64,000 bases of DNA. Origin: Halictus rubicundus (taxonomy: Eukaryota > Arthropoda > Insecta > Hymenoptera > Halictidae). Location: assembly GCF_050948215.1 (NCBI RefSeq), contig NW_027488577.1:1302001-1366000 (forward strand). Direction: 5' to 3'. The position numbers and the translations under genes were made by a program. This document shows, piece after piece, positions 14,385 to 25,113 of this stretch (positions are counted from its first letter, which is position 1; each line of letters starts with the position of its first letter). The notes beneath the pieces are model-generated. The model was not told the origin of the DNA, searched no databases, and saw nothing but the letters and a program-made list of their open reading frames with translations.

Positions 14385-15272
14385 AGATGATATTATAGGA
14401 TAGAGGATAGGATAGGATGGAGGATAGGATAGGATAGAGGATAGGATATAGGATTGGATAGGATAGAGGATAGGATCGGATAGAGGATAGGATAGGATTG
14501 AGGATAGGAGAGGATATAGCAGATGATAGAGCATAGGCAAGAATTGAGGATAGGATAGGATAGAATATAGGATAGGATAGAGAATAGGATAGGATAGATG
14601 ATGTTATAGGATAGAGGATAGGATAGGATGGAGGATAGGACAGGATAGAGGATAGGATAGGATAGAGGATAGGATAGGATAGAGGATAGGATTGGATAGA
14701 GGATATTATAGGACAGAGGATAGGATAGGATAGAGGATAGGATATTATAGAGGATAGGATAGGATAGAGGATAACATAGGGGATTGGATAGCATAGAGGA
14801 TAGGAGACGATAGAGGATAGGATAGGATAGAGGATAGGATAGGATAGATGATATTATAGGATAGAGGCTAGGATAGGATGGAAGATAGGATAGGATAGAG
14901 GATAGGATATAGGATTGGATAGGATAGAAGATAGGATCGGATAGAGGATAGGAAAGAATTGAGGATAGGATAGGATAGAATATAGGATAGGATAGAGAAT
15001 AGGATAGGATAGATGATATTATAGGATAGAGGATAGGATAGGATGGAGGATAGGATAGAGGATAGGATATAGGATTTTATAGGATAGAGGATACGATAGG
15101 ATAGAGGATTGGATAGGATAGAGGATGCGATAGGATAGAGGATAGGATAGGATAGAGGATAGGATAGGATAGAGGATAGGATATTATAGAGGATAGGATA
15201 GGATAGAGGATAACATAGGGGATTGGATAGCATAGAGGATAGGAGACGATAGAGGATAGGATAGGATAGGAT
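14385..15272 (+). repeat. Truncated third copy of the 4.3 kb unit, then transition
   Basis: The first ~150 bp from 14,385 follow the start of the 4.3 kb unit (agatgatatt, ggatataggattgg, gatcgg, gagcagatgat islands) and then the match ends at about 14,545. What follows has a gttataggat island at 14,603 that also occurs at 23,341, 34,231, 35,605 and 43,925, so this piece belongs to a variant family shared with distant parts of the window. It leads into the short-unit ladder starting at 15,273. Confidence 0.75.
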
Positions 15273-16313
15273 AGATGATATTATAGGATAGAGAATAGGA
15301 TAGGATAGAGGATTGGATAGGATAGAGGATGCGATAGGATAGAGGATAGGATAGGATAGAGGATAGGATAGTATAGAGGATAGGATAGGATGGAGGATAG
15401 GATAGAGGATAGGATATAGGATTGGATAGGATAGAGGATAGGATAGGATAGAGGATAGGATAGGATAGAGGATAGGATATTATAGAGGATAGGATAGGAT
15501 AGAGGATAACATAGGGGATTGGATAGCATAGAGGATAGGAGACGATAGAGGATAGGATAGGATAGGATAGATGATATTATAGGATAGAGGATAGGATAGG
15601 ATAGAGGATTGGATAGGATAGAGGATGCGATAGGATAGAGGATAGGATAGGATAGAGGATAGGATAGGATAGAGGATAGGATAGGATGGAGGATAGGATA
15701 GAGGATAGGATATAGGATTGGATAGGATAGAGGATAGGATAGGATAGAGAATTGGATAGGATAGAGGATGCGATAGGATAGAGGATAGGATAGGATAGAG
15801 GGTAGGATAGGATAGAGGATAGGATATTATAGAGGATAGGATAGGATAGAGGATAACATAGGGGATTGGATAGCATAGAGGATAGGAGACGATAGAGGAT
15901 AGGATAGGATAGGATAGATGATATTATAGGATAGAGGATAGGATAGGAGAGAGGATAGGATAGGATAGAGGATTGGATAGGATAGAGGATGCGATAGGAT
16001 AGAGGATAGGATAGGATAGAGGATAGGATAGGATAGAGGATAGGATAGGATGGAGGATAGGATAGAGGATAGGATATAGGATTGGATAGGATAGAGGATA
16101 GGATAGGATAGAGAATAGGATAGGATACATGATATTATAGGATAGAGGACAAGATAGGATACAGGATACGATAGGATAGAGGATAGGATAGGATAGAGGA
16201 TAGGATAGGATAGAGGATAGGATATTATAGAGGATAGGATAGGATAGAGGATAACATAGGGGATGGGATAGCATAGAGGATAGGAGACGATAGAGGATAG
16301 GAGAGGATAGGAT
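15273..16313 (+). repeat. Three short units of 296, 347 and 398 bp
   Basis: The island agatgatatt, each time preceded by gagacgatagagg and a four-pentamer run, starts at 15,273, 15,569 and 15,916; the next, with one change, is at 16,314. The spacings are 296, 347 and 398 bp, each 51 bp (three 17-mers) longer than the last. The 347 bp unit contains a second gattggata/gatgcg island, so growth is by internal duplication. The 398 bp unit instead carries an extra island with gacaagatagg, so equal steps do not mean the same event. Confidence 0.8.
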
Positions 16314-18226
16314 AGATGACATTATAGGATAGAGGATAGGATAGGAGAGAGGATAGGATAGGATAGTGGATTGGATAGGATAGAGGATGCGATAGGATAG
16401 AGGATAGGATAGGATAGAGGGTAGGATAGGATAGAGGATAGGATATTATAGAGGATAGGATAGGATAGAGGATAACACAGGGGATTGGATAGCATTGAGG
16501 ATAGGAGACGATAGAGGATAGGATAGGATAGAGGATAGGATAGGATAGATGATATTATAGGATAGAGGATAGGATAGGATGGAGGATAGGAGAGGATAGG
16601 GCAGATGATAGAGCATAGGAAAGAATCGAGGATAGGATAGGATAGAATATAGGATAGGATAGATGATAGGATAGGATTGAGGATTGGATAGGATACAGGA
16701 TACGATAGGATAGAGGATAGGATAGGATTGAGGATAGGATAGGAAAGAGGACAGGATAGGATAGAGGATAGGTTAGGATAGAGGATAGGATAGTACAGAG
16801 GATAGGATAGGATAGAGGATATGATAGGATAGAGGATAGGATACGATAGAGGATTGGATAGGATAGAGGATACGATAGGATAGAGAATAGGATAGGATAG
16901 AGGATAGGATAGGATAGAGGATAGGATAGGACAGAGGATAGGATAGGATAGAGGATAGGATAGGATAGATGATATTATAGGAAAGAGGATAGGATATGAT
17001 AGAGGATACGATATTACCGACGATAGGATAGGATAGGGGATAACATAGAGGATTGGATAGGATAGAGGATAGGATAGGATTGATGATAGGATAGGAAAGA
17101 GGACAGGATAGGATACAGGATACGATATTATAGAGGATATGATAGGATAGAGGATGGGATAGGATAGAGGATAGGATAGGATAGAGGATAGGATAGGATA
17201 GGATAGAGGATAGGATAGGATAGAGGATAGGATAGGATAGAGGATAGGATAGGATAGAGGATAGGATAGGATAGAGGATAGGATAGGATAGAGGATAGGA
17301 TAGGATAGAGGATAGGATAGGATAGAGGATAGGATAGGATAGAGGATAGGATAGGATAGAGGATAGGATAGGATAGAGGATAGGATAGGATAGAGGATAG
17401 GATAGGATAGATGATATTATAGGAAAGAGGATAGGTTATGATAGAGGATACGATATTATAGAGGATAGGATAGGATAGAGGATAGGATAGGATAGAGGAT
17501 AGGATAGGATAGAGGATAGGATAGGATAGAGGATAGGATAGGATAGAGGATAGGATAGGATAGAGGATAGGATAGGATAGAGGATAGGATAGGACAGAGG
17601 ATAGGATAGGATAGAGGATAGGATAGGATAGAAGATAGGATAGGATAGAGGATAGGATAGGACAGAGGATAGGGTAGGATAGAGGATATTATATTATAGA
17701 AGATAGGATAGGATAGAGGATAGGATATTATAGAGGATTGGATAGGATAGAGGATAACATAGGGGATTGGATAGCATAGAGGATAGGAGACGATAGAGGA
17801 TAGGATAGGATAGAGGATAGGATAGGATAGATGATATTATAGGATAGAGGATAGGATAGGATGAAGGATAGGATAGGATAGAGGATAGGATATAGGATTG
17901 GATAGGCTAGAGGATAGGATCGGATAGAGGATAGGATAGGATTGAGGATAGGAGAGGATAGAGCAGATGATTGAGCATAGGAAAGAATTGGGGATAGGAT
18001 AGGATAGAATATAGGATAGGATAGAGAATAGGATAGGATACATGATATTATAGGATAGAGGACAAGATAGGATACAGGATACGATATTATAGAGGATACG
18101 ATAGCATAGAGGATAGGATAGGATAGAGGATAGGATATTATAGAGGATAGGATAGGATAGAGGATAACATAGGGGATTGGATAGCATAGAGGATAGGAGA
18201 CGATAGAGGATAGGATAGGATAGGAT
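16314..18226 (+). repeat. ~2 kb higher-order unit, copy 1 (1,913 bp)
   Basis: The start island, here agatgacatt, is followed by gagagagg, tagtggattgg, gatgcg, gagggtagg, aacacagggg and a gagcagatgat-type island. The same order recurs from 18,227 and 20,319. The left ~0.8 kb is shared by all three copies. The right part contains a homogeneous 17-mer run, a taggttatgatag island at 17,432 and gagggtagg-like variants, and this right part is shared with copy 3 but not copy 2. The point variant gggcagatg near 16,598 is private to this copy. Confidence 0.88.
17206..17409 (+). repeat. Homogeneous run of 12 perfect 17-mers
   Basis: Unit starts step by exactly 17 bp from 17,206 to the gatgatattat variant at 17,410, with one four-pentamer (22 bp) unit at 17,184-17,205 immediately before. 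It corresponds to the longer run at 21,238-21,526 in the related downstream copy, so the copies differ in number of identical units. Confidence 0.88.
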
Positions 18227-20318
18227 AGATGATATTATAGGATAGAGGATAGGATAGGAGAGAGGATAGGATAGGATAGTGGATTGGATAGGATAGAGGA
18301 TGCGATAGGATAGAGGATAGGATAGGATAGAGGGTAGGATAGGATAGAGGATAGGATATTATAGAGGATAGGATAGGATAGAGGATAACACAGGGGATTG
18401 GATAGCATTGAGGATAGGAGACGATAGAGGATAGGATAGGATAGAGGATAGGATAGGATAGATGATATTATAGGATAGAGGATAGGATAGGATGGAGGAT
18501 AGGAGAGGATAGAGCAGATGATAGAGCATAGGAAAGAATCGAGGATAGGATAGGATAGAATATAGGATAGGATAGATGATAGGATAGGATTGAGGATTGG
18601 ATAGGATACAGGATACGATAGGATAGAGGATAGGATAGGATTGAGGATAGGATAGGAAAGAGGACAGGATAGGATAGAGGATAGGTTAGGATAGAGGATA
18701 GGATAGTACAGAGGATAGGATAGGATAGAGGATATGATAGGATAGAGGATAGGATACGATAGAGGATTGGATAGGATAGAGGATACGATAGGATAGAGAA
18801 TAGGATAGGATAGAGGATAGGATAGGATAGAGGATAGGATAGGACAGAGGATAGGATAGGATAGAGGATAGGATAGGATAGATGATATTATAGGAAAGAG
18901 GATAGGATATGATAGAGGATACGATATTACCGACGATAGGATAGGATAGGGGATAACATAGAGGATTGGATAGGATAGAGGATAGGATAGGATTGATGAT
19001 AGGATAGGAAAGAGGACAGGATAGGACACAGGATACGATATTATAGAGGATATGATAGGATAGAGGATGGGATAGGATAGAGGATAGGATAGGATAGAGG
19101 ATAGGATAGGATAGAGGATAGGATAGGATAGAGGATAGGATAGGATAGAGGATAGGATAGGATAGATGATATTATAGGATAGAGGATAGCATAGGATGGA
19201 GGATAGGATAGGATAGATGATAAGATAGGATAGAGGATAGGATAGGATAGAGGATAGGATAGAATAGAGGATAGGATAGGATAGATGATATTATAGGAAA
19301 GAGGATAGGATATGATAGAGGATACGATATTATAGAGGATAGGATAGGATAGAGGATAGGATAGGATAGAGGATAGAATAGGATAGAGGATAGGATAGGA
19401 TAGAGGATAGGATAGGATAGAGGATAGGATAGGATAGAGGATAGGATAGGATAGAGGATAGGATACGATAGAGGATAGGATACGATAGAGGATAGGATAG
19501 AGAATAGGATAGGATAGAGGATAGAGGATTGGATAGGATAGAGGATAGGATAGGATAGAGGATACGATAGGATAGAGGATATGATAGCATAGGGGATAGG
19601 AGACGATAGAGGATAGGATAGGATAGAATATAGGATAGGATAGATGATATTATAGGATAGAGGATAGGATAGGATGGAGGATAGGATAGGATAGAGGATA
19701 GGATATAGGATTGGATAGGATAGAGGATAGGATCGGATAGAGGATAGGATAGGATTGAGGATAGGAGAGGATAGAGCAGATGATAGAGCATAGGCAAGAA
19801 TTGAGGATAGGATAGGATAGAATATAGGATAGGATAGAGAATAGGATAGGATAGATGATATTATAGGATAGAGGATAGGATAGGATGGAGGATAGGATAG
19901 AGGATAGGATATAGGATTTTATAGGATAGAGGATACGATAGGATAGAGGATTGGATAGGATAGAGGATGCGATAGGATAGAGGATAGGATAGGATAGAGG
20001 ATAGGATAGGATAGAGGATAGGATATTATAGAGGATAGGATAGGATAGAGGATAACATAGGGGATTGGATAGCATAGAGGATAGGAGACGATAGAGGATA
20101 GGATAGGATAGGATAGATGATATTATAGGATAGAGGATAGGATAGGAGAGAGGATAGGATAGGATAGAGGATTGGATAGGATAGAGGATGCGATAGGATA
20201 GAGGATAGGATAGGATAGAGGATAGGATATTATAGAGGATAGGATAGGATAGAGGATAACATAGGGGATTGGATAGCATAGAGGATAGGAGACGATAGAG
20301 GATAGGATAGGATAGGAT
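18227..20318 (+). repeat. ~2 kb higher-order unit, copy 2 (2,092 bp), alternative right half
   Basis: The left part matches copy 1 at offset 1,913 through about 19,080, including the shared variant aacacagggg. The right part is different: an agatgatattat island followed by atagcatagg at 19,164, then islands for gatacg, gagaatagg and gagcagatgat. That right half is the segment family also found at 22,611, 24,749 and 42,214. The unit is therefore a composite of two variant families joined near 19,080-19,164. Confidence 0.85.
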
Positions 20319-21171
20319 AGATGATATTATAGGATAGAGGATAGGATAGGAGAGAGGATAGGATAGGATAGTGGATTGGATAGGATAGAGGATGCGATAG
20401 GATAGAGGATAGGATAGGATAGAGGGTAGGATAGGATAGAGGATAGGATATTATAGAGGATAGGATAGGATAGAGGATAACATAGGGGATTGGATAGCAT
20501 TGAGGATAGGAGACGATAGAGGATAGGATAGGATAGAGGATAGGATAGGATAGATGATATTATAGGATAGAGGATAGGATAGGATGGAGGATAGGAGAGG
20601 ATAGAGCAGATGATAGAGCATAGGAAAGAATCGAGGATAGGATAGGATAGAATATAGGATAGGATAGATGATAGGATAGGATTGAGGATTGGATAGGATA
20701 CAGGATACGATAGGATAGAGGATAGGATAGGATTGAGGATAGGATAGGAAAGAGGACAGGATAGGATAGAGGATAGGTTAGGATAGAGGATAGGATAGTA
20801 CAGAGGATAGGATAGGATAGAGGATATGATAGGATAGAGGATAGGATACGATAGAGGATTGGATAGGATAGAGGATACGATAGGATAGAGAATAGGATAG
20901 GATAGAGGATAGGATAGGATAGAGGATAGGATAGGACAGAGGATAGGATAGGATAGATGATATTATAGGAAAGAGGATAGGATATGATAGAGGATACGAT
21001 ATTACCGACGATAGGATAGGATAGGGGATAACATAGAGGATTGGATAGGATAGAGGATAGGATAGGATTGATGATAGGATAGGAAAGAGGACAGGATAGG
21101 ATACAGGATACGATATTATAGAGGATAGGATAGGATAGAGGATGGGATAGGATAGAGGATAGGATAGGATA

Positions 21172-21237
21172 GAGGATAGGATAGGATAGGATAGAGGATA
21201 GGATAGGATAGGATAGAGGATAGGATAGGATAGGATA
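21172..21237 (+). repeat. Three consecutive 22-mers, GA(GGATA)4
   Basis: Unit starts at 21,172, 21,194, 21,216 and 21,238 give an exact 22-bp period. This is the four-pentamer form of the unit. In the related copy 1 only one such unit is present (17,184-17,205). Confidence 0.9.
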
Positions 21238-21526
21238 GAGGATAGGATAGGATAGAGGATAGGATAGGATAGAGGATAGGATAGGATAGAGGATAGGATA
21301 GGATAGAGGATAGGATAGGATAGAGGATAGGATAGGATAGAGGATAGGATAGGATAGAGGATAGGATAGGATAGAGGATAGGATAGGATAGAGGATAGGA
21401 TAGGATAGAGGATAGGATAGGATAGAGGATAGGATAGGATAGAGGATAGGATAGGATAGAGGATAGGATAGGATAGAGGATAGGATAGGATAGAGGATAG
21501 GATAGGATAGAGGATAGGATAGGATA
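21238..21526 (+). repeat. Longest perfect run noted: 17 consecutive exact 17-mers
   Basis: From 21,238 to the gatgatattat variant at 21,527 the sequence is seventeen identical 17-mers with no substitution that I can see (289 bp = 17 x 17). Such a run is what recent local amplification would leave. Equally, a long-read assembler may have collapsed or expanded it. Confidence 0.9.
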
Positions 21527-21689
21527 GATGATATTATAGGAAAGAGGATAGGTTATGATAGAGGATACGATATTATAGAGGATAGGATAGGATAGAGGAT
21601 AGGATAGGATAGAGGATAGGATAGGATAGAGGATAGGATAGGATAGAGGATAGGATAGGATAGAGGATAGGATAGGATAGAGGATAGGA

Positions 21690-22981
21690 TAGGACAGAGG
21701 ATATGATAGGATAGAGGATAGGATAGGATAGAAGATAGGATAGGATAGAGGATAGGATAGGACAGAGGATAGGGTAGGATAGAGGATAGGATATTATAGA
21801 GGATAGGATAGGATAGAGGATAGGATATTATAGAGGATTGGATAGGATAGAGGATAACATAGGGGATTGGATAGCAAAGAGGATAGGAGACGATAGAGGA
21901 TAGGATAGGATAGAGGATAGGATAGGATAGATGATATTATAGGATAGAGGATAGGATAGGATGAAGGATAGGATAGGATAGAGGATAGGATATAGGATTG
22001 GATAGGCTCGAGGATAGGATCGGATAGAGGATAGGATAGGATTGAGGATAGGAGAGGATAGAGCAGATGATTGAGCATAGGAAAGAATTGGGGATAGGAT
22101 AGGATAGAATATAGGATAGGATAGAGAATAGGATAGGATACATGATATTATAGGATAGAGGATAGGATAGGATGGAGGATAGGATAGGATAGAGGATAGG
22201 ATAGAGGAGAGTATAGAGGATTGGATAGGATAGAGGATGCGATAGGACAGAGGATAGGATATGATTAAGGATAGGATAGGTAAGAGGACAAGATAGGATA
22301 CAGGATACGATATTATAGAGGATACGATAGCATAGAGGATAGGATAGGATTGAGGATAGGATAGGAAAGAGATCAGGATAGGATACAGGATACGATATTA
22401 TAGAGGATACGATATTATAGAGCATAGGATAGGATAGAGGATAGGATAGGATAGAGGATAGGATAGGATAGAGGATAGGATAGGATAGAGGATAGGATAG
22501 GATAGAGGATAGCATAGGATAGAGGATAGGATAGGATAGGATAGAGGATAGGATAGGATAGAGGATAGGATAGGATAGAGGATAGGATAGGATGGAGGAT
22601 AGGATAGGATAGATGATATTATAGGATAGAGGATAGCATAGGATGGAGGATAGGATAGGATAGATGATAAGATAGGATAGAGGATAGGATAGGATAGAGG
22701 ATAGGATAGAATAGAGGATAGGATAGGATAGATGATATTATAGGAAAGAGGATAGGATATGATAGAGGATACGATATTATAGAGGATAGGATAGGATAGA
22801 GGATAGGATAGGATAGAGGATAGGATAGGATAGAGGATAGGATAGGATAGAGGATAGGATAGGATAGAGGATAGGATAGGATAGAGGATAGGATAGGATA
22901 GAGGATAGGATAGGATAGAGGATAGGATAGGATAGAGGATAGGATAGGATAGAGGATAGGATACGATAGAGGATAGGATAG
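21690..22981 (+). repeat. Duplicated ~1.3 kb block, copy 1 (spacing 2,155 bp)
   Basis: Islands acagaggatatg (21,694), agatgatatt (21,929) and gatgcg (22,236) recur at exactly 2,155 bp downstream (23,849, 24,084, 24,391). The private variant aaagagatcagg is present in both. Near 22,600 the spacing changes to 2,138, one 17-mer less. Point differences include ggtaagagg at about 22,279, where the second copy has ggaaagagg. Confidence 0.88.
22782..22951 (+). repeat. Run of exactly 10 perfect 17-mers (first of three matching runs)
   Basis: Ten exact units lie between a cgatattatag island and a ggatacgatagagg island. The same ten-unit run between the same two islands occurs at 24,920-25,089 and 42,385-42,554. 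Confidence 0.88.
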
Positions 22982-23844
22982 AGAATAGGATAGGATAGAG
23001 GATAGAGGATTGGATAGGATAGAGGATAGGATAGGATAGAGGATAGGATAGGATAGAGGATATGATAGCATAGGGGATAGGAGACGATAGAGGATAGGAT
23101 AGGATAGAATATAGGATAGGATAGATGATATTATAGGATAGAGGATAGGATAGGATGGAGGATAGGATAGGATAGAGGATAGGATATAGGATTGGATAGG
23201 ATAGAGGATAGGATCGGATAGAGGATAGGATAGGATTGAGGATAGGAGAGGATAGAGCAGATGATAGAGCATAGGCAAGAATTGAGGATAGGATAGGATA
23301 GAATATAGGATAGGATAGAGAATAGGATAGGATAGATGATGTTATAGGATAGAATATAGGATAGGATGGAGGATAGGACAGGATAGAGGATAGGATTGGA
23401 TAGAGGATAGGTTAGGATAGAGGATAGGATTGGATAGAGGATATTATAGGACAGAGGATAGGATAGGATAGAGGACAGGATATTATAGAGGATAGGATAG
23501 GATAGAGGATAACATAGGGGATTGGATAGCATTGAGGATAGGAGACGATAGAGGATAGGATAGGATAGAGGATAGGATAGGATAGATGCTATTATAGGAT
23601 AGAGGCTAGGATAGGATTGAGGATAGGAGAGGATAGAGCAGATGATAGAGCATAGGAAAGAATTGAGGATAGGATAGGATAGAATATAGGATAGGATAGA
23701 GAATAGGATAGGATAGATGATATTATAGGATAGAGGATAGGATAGGATGGAGGATTGGATAGGATAGAGGATGCGATAGGATAGAGGATAGGATAGGATA
23801 GAGGATAGGATAGGATAGAGGATAGGATAGGATAGAGGATAGGA
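22982..23844 (+). repeat. Intervening satellite segment of the 14.5 kb type
   Basis: This segment separates the two copies of the 2,155-bp-spaced block. It contains the gttataggat island at 23,341 and the islands around it in an order resembling 14,545-14,860, then islands with gatgattat-type and gatgcg variants that resemble 8,390-8,470 and 33,800-33,870. It contains no gene-like sequence. Confidence 0.7.
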
Positions 23845-25113
23845 TAGGACAGAGGATATGATAGGATAGAGGATAGGATAGGATAGAAGATAGGATAGGA
23901 TAGAGGATAGGATAGGACAGAGGATAGGGTAGGATAGAGGATAGGATATTATAGAGGATAGGATAGGATAGAGGATAGGATATTATAGAGGATTGGATAG
24001 GATAGAGGATAACATAGGGGATTGGATAGCAAAGAGGATAGGAGACGATAGAGGATAGGATAGGATAGAGGATAGGATAGGATAGATGATATTATAGGAT
24101 AGAGGATAGGATAGGATGAAGGATAGGATAGGATAGAGGATAGGATATAGGATTGGATAGGCTAGAGGATAGGATCGGATAGAGGATAGGATAGGATTGA
24201 GGATAGGAGAGGATAGAGCAGATGATTGAGCATAGGAAAGAATTGGGGATAGGATAGGATAGAATATAGGATAGGATAGAGAATAGGATAGGATACATGA
24301 TATTATAGGATAGAGGATAGGATAGGATGGAGGATAGGATAGGATAGAGGATAGGATAGAGGAGAGTATAGAGGATTGGATAGGATAGAGGATGCGATAG
24401 GACAGAGGATAGGATATGATTAAGGATAGGATAGGAAAGAGGACAAGATAGGATACAGGATACGATATTATAGAGGATACGATAGCATAGAGGATAGGAT
24501 AGGATTGAGGATAGGATAGGAAAGAGATCAGGATAGGATACAGGATACGATATTATAGAGGATACGATATTATAGAGCATAGGATAGGATAGAGGATAGG
24601 ATAGGATAGAGGATAGGATAGGATAGAGGATAGGATAGGATAGAGGATAGGATAGGATAGAGGATAGGATAGGATAGGATAGAGGATAGGATAGGATAGA
24701 GGATAGGATAGGATAGAGGATAGGATAGGATGGAGGATAGGATAGGATAGATGATATTATAGGATAGAGGATAGCATAGGATGGAGGATAGGATAGGATA
24801 GATGATAAGATAGGATAGAGGATAGGATAGGATAGAGGATAGGATAGAATAGAGGATAGGATAGGATAGATGATATTATAGGAAAGAGGATAGGATATGA
24901 TAGAGGATACGATATTATAGAGGATAGGATAGGATAGAGGATAGGATAGGATAGAGGATAGGATAGGATAGAGGATAGGATAGGATAGAGGATAGGATAG
25001 GATAGAGGATAGGATAGGATAGAGGATAGGATAGGATAGAGGATAGGATAGGATAGAGGATAGGATAGGATAGAGGATAGGATAGGATAGAGGATAGGAT
25101 ACGATAGAGGATA
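23845..25113 (+). repeat. Duplicated ~1.3 kb block, copy 2
   Basis: This is the downstream copy of 21,690-22,981, same orientation, offset 2,155 then 2,138 bp. It ends just after the ten-unit 17-mer run and the ggatacgatagagg island at about 25,100, where the sequence switches to the block that recurs 10.5 kb further on. Confidence 0.88.
24920..25089 (+). repeat. Run of exactly 10 perfect 17-mers (second of three)
   Basis: Unit starts step by 17 bp from 24,920 to 25,090, bounded by a cgatattatag island and ggatacg, as in the runs at 22,782 and 42,385. Confidence 0.88.

Larger units (their letters stand above)
20319..21690 (+). repeat. ~2 kb higher-order unit, copy 3
   Basis: From 20,319 the order of islands follows copies 1 and 2 (offset 2,092 from copy 2). 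It carries aacatagggg where copies 1 and 2 have aacacagggg. After about 21,120 it continues as copy 1 does, with expanded homogeneous 17-mer runs, a taggttatgatag island at 21,549 and the same downstream variants. I end it where the next duplicated block starts, but the match to copy 1 continues to about 22,140. Confidence 0.82.

Noticed and set aside
12900..14540. Minus-strand open frame of 546 codons, with a shorter related one at 8,858-10,300
   Set aside because: It is low-complexity repeat translation. The related copies differ by 17-mer multiples that change frame and by variants that make or remove stops, with no sign of conserved coding length or of any known domain.
15273..16313. CRISPR-like array of regular repeats and spacers
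   Set aside because: Repeats and intervening sequence are all the same GGATA satellite, unit lengths are 296-398 bp, and there are no unique spacers, leader or cas genes.
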